Source: Geodermatophilus chilensis (GTDB lineage Bacteria; Actinomycetota; Actinomycetes; Mycobacteriales; Geodermatophilaceae). Taken from it: 32,173 bases of DNA. The stretch is from positions 1 to 32,173 of the forward strand of contig NZ_NVPT01000046.1 of NCBI RefSeq assembly GCF_002802985.1, read 5' to 3'. Under the pieces are notes generated by a model. It was given only the letters and a program-made list of their open reading frames with translations. It was not told the origin of the DNA and made no database searches. Below are positions 28,209 to 32,173 of the stretch, in pieces. The position numbers and the translations under genes were made by a program. Position 1 is the stretch's first letter. Every line of letters starts with the position of its first letter.

Positions 28209-29117
28209 ATGCCCCGCCTGAACGTCGGCACCGACAACGGCCAGCCGGTCGAGCTGCACTACCAGGACGTCGGCGCCGGCCACCCCGTCGTGCTCATCCA
28301 CGGGTGGCCGCTCTCCGGCCGCTCGTGGGAGGCCCAGGTCGGCCCGCTCGTGGCCGCCGGCCACCGCGTCGTGACCTACGACCGCCGCGGCTTCGGCGAG
28401 TCCTCGCAGCCCTGGAACGGCTACGACTACGACACCTTCACCGCCGACCTGCACGCCCTGCTCGAGCACCTCGACCTGCGCGACGTCGCGCTGGTCGGCT
28501 TCTCGATGGGCGGCGGCGAGGTCGTCCGCTACATCGCCACCCACGGCACGGCGCGGGTCAGCCGCGCGGTGCTCGCCGCCGCCGTCCCGCCGTACCTCTA
28601 CAAGTCCGACGACAACCCGGACGGCGGTCTGGACGACGCCACCATCGAGCAGTTCCAGCAGGGCGTGGTCACGGACCGCATCGCCTTCCTCGACCAGTTC
28701 ACCACGGGCTTCTTCGCCGCCGGGGACGCCGGGCTGCAGGTCAGCGAGCAGCAGCGGCAGTACGCCCTGCGCATCGCCGAGTTCGCCTCGCCCAAGGGCA
28801 CGCTCGACTGCATCACCGCGTTCGGCCGCACCGACTTCCGCGGCGACGTGGCGAAGGTGACCGTGCCGACGCTGGTCATCCACGGCGACTCCGACGCGAT
28901 CGTGCCGCTCGAGGTCAGCGGCCAGCGCTCGCACGAGCTCATCCCGGGCAGCGAGCTGGTCGCCATCGAGGACGGCCCGCACGGGATCAACGCCTCGCAC
29001 CCCCGAGCAGTTCAACCAGGCGCTGATCGACTTCCTGGGTCGCTGACGACCGCCACGAGGGCCCGCCGCACCCTCTGGTGCGGCGGGCCCTCGCGCGTGA
29101 CACGCGCCACACCGTGA
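28209..29117 (+). CDS. Alpha/beta hydrolase (non-heme chloroperoxidase-like), C-terminus frameshifted; expected stop 29046
   Basis: The catalytic triad is Ser99 in GFSMGGGE, Asp229 in HGDSDAIVP and His258 in GPHGIN. It matches cofactor-free perhydrolases/esterases of the bacterial chloroperoxidase type; [11 protein letters not shown] is typical. As read, the frame gives 302 residues, but after residue 264 the protein turns into Arg/Pro-rich nonsense. Skipping one C in the five-C run at 29000-29004 gives [15 protein letters not shown] and a stop at 29044-29046, 278 residues in all, which is the family norm. A perfect terminator follows ten bases later. The cause is a natural one-base insertion or a sequencing error. 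The triad lies upstream of the shift, so partial activity is possible. A strong ribosome site precedes the ATG. Confidence 0.88.
   Translation: MPRLNVGTDNGQPVELHYQDVGAGHPVVLIHGWPLSGRSWEAQVGPLVAAGHRVVTYDRRGFGESSQPWNGYDYDTFTADLHALLEHLDLRDVALVGFSMGGGEVVRYIATHGTARVSRAVLAAAVPPYLYKSDDNPDGGLDDATIEQFQQGVVTDRIAFLDQFTTGFFAAGDAGLQVSEQQRQYALRIAEFASPKGTLDCITAFGRTDFRGDVAKVTVPTLVIHGDSDAIVPLEVSGQRSHELIPGSELVAIEDGPHGINASHPRAVQPGADRLPGSLTTATRARRTLWCGGPSRVTRATP
29056..29093 (+). terminator. Strong hairpin terminator after the alpha/beta hydrolase
   Basis: CGAGGGCCCGCCGCACC (29056-29072), loop CTCT, then the exact complement (29077-29093) gives a perfect 17-bp stem. It lies ten bases after the expected hydrolase stop at 29046, inside the shifted frame, and 59 bases before the epimerase gene. 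Confidence 0.8.
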
Positions 29118-29139
29118 TGACGTCTCAAACGTCTTCCGC

Positions 29140-29145
29140 GAGGAT
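29140..29145 (+). promoter_or_regulatory. -10 candidate for the epimerase gene
   Basis: GAGGAT lies six bases before the GTG start, the same layout as at glgX and the DivIVA-like gene. The GAGG part could instead act as a ribosome site, although its distance of about nine bases is a little long. Confidence 0.35.
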
Positions 29146-29151
29146 TCCGCC

Positions 29152-29607
29152 GTGACCACCGACGCGCGCACCGGCCTGCCGGCCGAGTTGTTCACCACGA
29201 TCGACCACGTGGGGATCGCCGTCCCGGACCTCGACGAGGCGCTGGCCTTCTACGCCCAGGCCTTCGGCGTGCACTCCGTGCACGAGGAGGTCAACGAGGA
29301 GCAGGGCGTCCGCGAGGCGATGCTCGCCGTCGGGAACGGCGACACCCGCATCCAGCTGCTCGCGCCGCTGACCCCCGAGTCGACGATCGCGAAGTTCATC
29401 GGCCGATCCGGCCCGGGCCTGCAGCAGCTGGCCTTCCGGGTGGCCGACGTGGAGGCGGTCAGCGCGACGCTGCGCGAGCGCGGCCTGCGCCTGCTCTACG
29501 ACGCCCCCAGGCGCGGGACGTCGGGCAGCCGGGTCAACTTCGTGCACCCCAAGGACGCCGGCGGCGTGCTCGTCGAGCTCGTCGAGCCGGCGCCGACCGC
29601 GCACTGA
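29152..29607 (+). CDS. mce: Methylmalonyl-CoA epimerase (VOC family)
   Basis: The 151-residue protein has the paired beta-alpha-beta-beta-beta modules of the vicinal oxygen chelate fold. It interconverts (2R)- and (2S)-methylmalonyl-CoA and usually ethylmalonyl-CoA as well. Metal ligands visible are His19 ([12 protein letters not shown]), Gln68 (RIQLLAPL) and Glu142 ([10 protein letters not shown]). The third histidine of the characterised Propionibacterium enzyme appears to be Gln here (GPGLQQLAF, Gln91). [17 protein letters not shown] is strongly diagnostic. The GTG at 29152 is the first start in frame with the domain. It precedes ccr by 119 bases on the same strand, but ccr has its own promoter candidate. 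The protein acts with MeaB and the mutase. Confidence 0.92.
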   Translation: MTTDARTGLPAELFTTIDHVGIAVPDLDEALAFYAQAFGVHSVHEEVNEEQGVREAMLAVGNGDTRIQLLAPLTPESTIAKFIGRSGPGLQQLAFRVADVEAVSATLRERGLRLLYDAPRRGTSGSRVNFVHPKDAGGVLVELVEPAPTAH

Positions 29608-29648
29608 ACCACCCGAACCGACAGCCCGACCGGTGGGCGCGCCCACTG

Positions 29649-29664
29649 ATTACCCACCGGTAAC
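29649..29664 (+). promoter_or_regulatory. Palindromic operator candidate upstream of ccr, matching that of etfB
   Basis: ATTACCCACCGGTAAC has arms TTACC and GGTAA around CACC. Its end gives TAACGT, a plausible -10. The etfB copy at 160-175 reads GTTACCCGGCGGTAAC, and both palindromes end exactly 62 nt before the start codon. A GC palindrome (GTGGGCGCGCCCAC, 29633-29646) sits just upstream. The regulator is unknown. Confidence 0.6.
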
Positions 29665-29726
29665 GTCTCGCGCCACTGCACCGCCCCCGCACCGCCTCAC
29701 GAGCCGACGAAGACCCGGGAGACCGC

Positions 29727-31058
29727 GTGAACGACATCAGGGACGCCATCCTCGCCGACCAACTGGACGCCATCTCCGGCCTGCCGGTGCCGGAGTCCTA
29801 CCGCGCCGTGCTGGTCCGCAAGGACGAGCAGGGCATGTTCGAGGGCCTGGCCCCCAAGGAGAAGGACCCGCGCAAGTCGCTGCACGTCGATGAGGTGGCC
29901 ACCCCGGAGCTGGGCCCGGGCGAGGCGATCGTGGCCGTCATGGCGTCCTCGGTGAACTACAACACCGTCTGGACGTCGATCTTCGAGCCGGTGTCGACCT
30001 TCGGCTTCCTGGAGCGCTACGGCCGGCTCTCGGACCTGACCAAGCGCCACGACCTCCCCTACCACGTGGTCGGCTCCGACCTGGCCGGCGTCGTGCTGCG
30101 GGTGGGCCCGGGCGTGAACCGGTGGAAGCCCGGCGACGAGGTGGTCGCGCACTGCCTGTCGGTCGAGCTCGAGGACCCGGCCGGGCACGACGACACGATG
30201 CTCGACCCCCAGCAGCGCATCTGGGGCTTCGAGACCAACTTCGGCGGCCTGGCCGAGCTGGCCCTGGTCAAGAGCAACCAGCTCATGCCCAAGCCCGCGC
30301 ACCTGTCCTGGGAGGAGGCGGCCAGCCCGGGGCTGGTCAACTCCACCGCCTACCGCCAGCTGGTCAGCAGGAACGGCGCGGACATGAAGCAGGGCGACGT
30401 CGTCCTGATCTGGGGCGCCTCCGGCGGACTGGGCTCCTACGCCACCCAGATGGCCCTCAACGGCGGGGCCATCCCGGTGTGCGTGGTCTCCAGCCCGGAG
30501 AAGGCCGACATCGTCCGCTCGATGGGCGCTGAGCTGGTCATCGACCGCTCCGCGGAGGGCTACCGGTTCTGGAAGGACGAGCAGACCCAGGACCCCAAGG
30601 AGTGGCAGCGCCTCGGGAAGAAGATCCGCGAGCTGACCGGCGGGGACGACGTCGACATCGTCTTCGAGCACCCGGGCCGCGAGACCTTCGGCGCCAGCGT
30701 CTACGTCGCCAAGAAGGGCGGCACGATCGTCACCTGCGCCTCCACCAGCGGGTACCTGCACCAGTACGACAACCGCTACCTGTGGATGAACCTCAAGCGG
30801 ATCATCGGCTCGCACTTCGCCAACTACAAGGAGGCGTGGGAGGCCAACCGGCTCATCGACAAGGGCCTCATCCACCCGACGCTGTCCAGGGTGTACCCGA
30901 TGGACGAGGTCGGGCAGGCCGCCTACGACGTCCACCACAACCTGCACCAGGGCAAGGTGGGCGTGCTGACCCTCGCCCCCGAGGAGGGCCTGGGCGTCAA
31001 GGACGCCGAGAAGCGGGAGAAGCACCTGTCCGCGATCAACCGGTTCCGGGGCGTGTGA
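29727..31058 (+). CDS. ccr: Crotonyl-CoA carboxylase/reductase
   Basis: Ccr reductively carboxylates crotonyl-CoA to (2S)-ethylmalonyl-CoA with NADPH and CO2, the defining step of the ethylmalonyl-CoA pathway and a source of polyketide extender units. The 443-residue MDR protein has the nucleotide motif WGASGGLGSYATQMA. The four CO2-pocket residues described for the Kitasatospora enzyme (Asn81, Phe170, Glu171, His365) all occur here at a constant offset of two: Asn79, Phe168, Glu169 and His363 (SSVNYNTVW, WGFETNFGG, IIGSHFANYKE). It should therefore be a true carboxylase, not only a reductase. The start is a GTG at 29727 with GGGAG upstream. A palindromic operator candidate shared with etfB precedes it. 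A hairpin repeat follows the stop at once. Confidence 0.96.
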   Translation: MNDIRDAILADQLDAISGLPVPESYRAVLVRKDEQGMFEGLAPKEKDPRKSLHVDEVATPELGPGEAIVAVMASSVNYNTVWTSIFEPVSTFGFLERYGRLSDLTKRHDLPYHVVGSDLAGVVLRVGPGVNRWKPGDEVVAHCLSVELEDPAGHDDTMLDPQQRIWGFETNFGGLAELALVKSNQLMPKPAHLSWEEAASPGLVNSTAYRQLVSRNGADMKQGDVVLIWGASGGLGSYATQMALNGGAIPVCVVSSPEKADIVRSMGAELVIDRSAEGYRFWKDEQTQDPKEWQRLGKKIRELTGGDDVDIVFEHPGRETFGASVYVAKKGGTIVTCASTSGYLHQYDNRYLWMNLKRIIGSHFANYKEAWEANRLIDKGLIHPTLSRVYPMDEVGQAAYDVHHNLHQGKVGVLTLAPEEGLGVKDAEKREKHLSAINRFRGV

Positions 31059-31060
31059 AG

Positions 31061-31116
31061 AAGGACCCCGCCCCCCTCACCCTTCGCAGGCTCAGGGTGA
31101 GCCTCCGGACGGGGCC
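31061..31116 (+). terminator. Post-stop hairpin repeat after ccr, first copy
   Basis: Two bases after the ccr TGA the sequence AAGGACCCCGCCCCCCTCAC, CTTCGCAGGCTCAGGGTGAG, CCTCCGGACGGGGCC begins. It has the same opening, core (TTCGCAGGCT) and closing arm as the copy after glgB. An inner stem (CTCACCCT with AGGGTGAG) adds stability. Confidence 0.6.
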
Positions 31117-31119
31117 GTC

Positions 31120-31167
31120 CCTGCCTCCACCGCTCGCAGGCTCGCGGCGGGACCCTGCAGGGGGCCA
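31120..31167 (+). repeat. Second, partial copy of the dispersed repeat after ccr
   Basis: CCACCGCTCGCAGGCTCGCGG, CGGGACCCTGCAGGGGGCC matches the copy after the thioredoxin gene (21597-21652) almost base for base in core and 3' arm, but its 5' arm is shortened. CCCTGCAGGG recurs at about 31198-31207. The remaining bases up to 31260 hold only the DivIVA-like gene's promoter candidate. Confidence 0.55.
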
Positions 31168-31248
31168 GCACGTGGCGCCGGCCCGCGCGGTGCTGGCACC
31201 CTGCAGGGAGGGGCCTGGCGACACGCCGGGCTCGCCCGCCGACTCTGC

Positions 31249-31254
31249 GAGGAT
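31249..31254 (+). promoter_or_regulatory. -10 candidate for the leaderless DivIVA-like gene
   Basis: GAGGAT lies six bases before the ATG at 31261, preceded by TGC as in an extended -10. There is no other ribosome site, so a leaderless transcript is likely. Confidence 0.4.
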
Positions 31255-31260
31255 GACCGC

Positions 31261-32070
31261 ATGACCGATCCCCGCCGCGACATGCTGCCGATGCGCGAGG
31301 CCCAGCACTCGTTCGACGTGGTGCTCCGGGGCTACGACCGGCACCAGGTGGCCGAGACGATCGAGCGCCTCGAGGCCGACATCCAGGTGGCGATGGCCGA
31401 CCGCGACGCGGCGATGAGCCGCTCGGCCGACCTGGCCGGCCAGCTCTCGGCACTGCACGGGGAGATCGACCAGCTGCGCCGCAAGGCCGCGTCCTCCGGT
31501 CCGACCACCTTCGAGAACATCAGCGAGCGCATCCAGCACATGCTGCGGCTGGCCGAGGAGGAGGCCGCGGAGATCCGCCGCTCGGCCGAGCAGGAGGCCC
31601 AGGCGCTGCGGGAGCACACCGCCGCCGAGGAACGGGCGATGCACGAGCGGCACGCCGCCGGCCAGGCCGAGGTCGACCGGATGATCGCCGAGGCCCGGCA
31701 GAACGCCGAGCAGATCGCCAGCAAGGCGCAGATCCGCGCCGACGAGCTGGTCGCCAAGGCCCAGGAGAAGGTCGCCCGGCTCGACGCCGAGTCGCAGGCC
31801 CGGCGGGCCAAGGTCGAGGAGGACTTCGAGATCGCCCAGCGGGCGCGGCGCCAGGAGGCCGCGCGGCAGGACGAGGAGCGCGACCGCACCTCCGCCGAGG
31901 CCGCCCGCCGGCGGGTCGCCGCGGCCGAGGAGCACGCCGTCCGGCTGGTCAGCGAGGCCGAGGCCGCCGCGGCCGCCATCCGGGCGGTGCGCGACGAGCT
32001 CACCGGCCGGCTGCTCGAGGCCCGCACGCTCCTCGAGCGGCTGCCCGACCTCGCCCTTATCCACCGCTGA
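31261..32070 (+). CDS. DivIVA-like coiled-coil protein
   Basis: The 269-residue protein has a DivIVA-type N-terminal segment (FDVVLRGYDRHQVAETIERL, about 18-37), then an almost continuous coiled coil (about 38-250) rich in Ala, Glu and Arg, with no membrane helix. Related actinobacterial proteins act as cytoskeletal scaffolds at the pole or septum in tip growth and division. The conserved Gly-Tyr-Asp of the DivIVA membrane-binding region is present. Several actinobacterial relatives are mislabelled cellulose-binding proteins. It is not part of the metabolic genes upstream and is separated from ccr by two hairpin repeats. Its exact partner is not evident. Confidence 0.85.
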   Translation: MTDPRRDMLPMREAQHSFDVVLRGYDRHQVAETIERLEADIQVAMADRDAAMSRSADLAGQLSALHGEIDQLRRKAASSGPTTFENISERIQHMLRLAEEEAAEIRRSAEQEAQALREHTAAEERAMHERHAAGQAEVDRMIAEARQNAEQIASKAQIRADELVAKAQEKVARLDAESQARRAKVEEDFEIAQRARRQEAARQDEERDRTSAEAARRRVAAAEEHAVRLVSEAEAAAAAIRAVRDELTGRLLEARTLLERLPDLALIHR

Positions 32071-32173
32071 CGCTGCACACGACTCCTTACGTGTCCGACT
32101 TGGCGGTATCCGTAACATTAAAAAAACAAAAGAACAATACAAATAAGCTAACACAAACATCAAATATTAATCA
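32071..32173. other. Abrupt A-rich, low-GC tail at the window end
   Basis: The first 40 bases after the DivIVA-like gene are of moderate GC. From about 32113 to the end the sequence is strongly A-rich, with roughly one base in five G or C and almost no G, unlike every other part of the window. No gene or structured element is recognised. It may be a contig-end artefact or the start of foreign DNA. Confidence 0.7.

Noticed and set aside
29047-29117. C-terminal extension of the alpha/beta hydrolase as genuine coding sequence
   Set aside because: It translates a perfect terminator stem, and the family ending exists in the neighbouring frame.
28133-29128. Similar short strings (GTCTCAACG / GTCTCAAACG) upstream of the hydrolase and epimerase genes
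   Set aside because: Too short, at different distances from the starts, and with no symmetry; chance cannot be excluded.

Overview
The window is very GC-rich, with GC-ending codons, GTG starts, AGGAGG-type ribosome sites and many probable leaderless starts. It carries the actinobacterial GlgE alpha-glucan pathway and crotonyl-CoA carboxylase/reductase. This fits a high-GC actinobacterium; codon style and the intergenic repeats suggest Geodermatophilaceae or a relative, which is an inference. I see no rRNA, tRNA, CRISPR array, insertion sequence or prophage.

Layout. (1) 1-5532, all minus: start of etfB (cut by the window edge), an enoyl-CoA hydratase, two polytopic membrane proteins (one a clear GT-C glycosyltransferase) and an ABC ATPase coupled to the second membrane protein. 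(2) 5609-19979, alpha-glucan/trehalose block: glgX (+), an FHA-domain protein and glgP (-), then glgE-treS-mak-glgB (+). TreS makes trehalose and maltose interconvertible, Mak phosphorylates maltose, GlgE polymerises maltose-1-phosphate, GlgB branches the glucan, and GlgP and GlgX degrade it. The GlgB carries a 230-residue N-terminal extension with a histone-H1-like Lys/Ala tract. (3) 20195-24228, mixed: a zinc metalloprotease lipoprotein, a thioredoxin/TPR protein, a MarR regulator and an AbiEi-like/DUF559 nuclease-like protein. (4) 24296-31058, acyl-CoA block: thiolase-meaB-FAD oxidoreductase (-), then an alpha/beta hydrolase, methylmalonyl-CoA epimerase and crotonyl-CoA carboxylase/reductase (+), consistent with ethylmalonyl-CoA/methylmalonyl-CoA metabolism. 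(5) A DivIVA-like coiled-coil protein, then an abrupt A-rich, low-GC tail of about 60 bases at the window end.

Non-coding structure is the most distinctive part. A hairpin-forming repeat (5' arm GGACCCC, 3' arm GGGGNCC) follows the stop codons of at least six genes, always in the same orientation to the gene, and looks like a dispersed terminator. One copy appears to have become the N-terminal coding sequence of the next gene. The same palindrome (TTACC-N4-GGTAA) lies exactly 62 nt upstream of both etfB and ccr, suggesting co-regulation. A one-base C insertion shifts the end of the alpha/beta hydrolase, and a perfect 17-bp terminator just after the expected stop supports the original frame.

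No gap longer than 300 bases lacks a gene.
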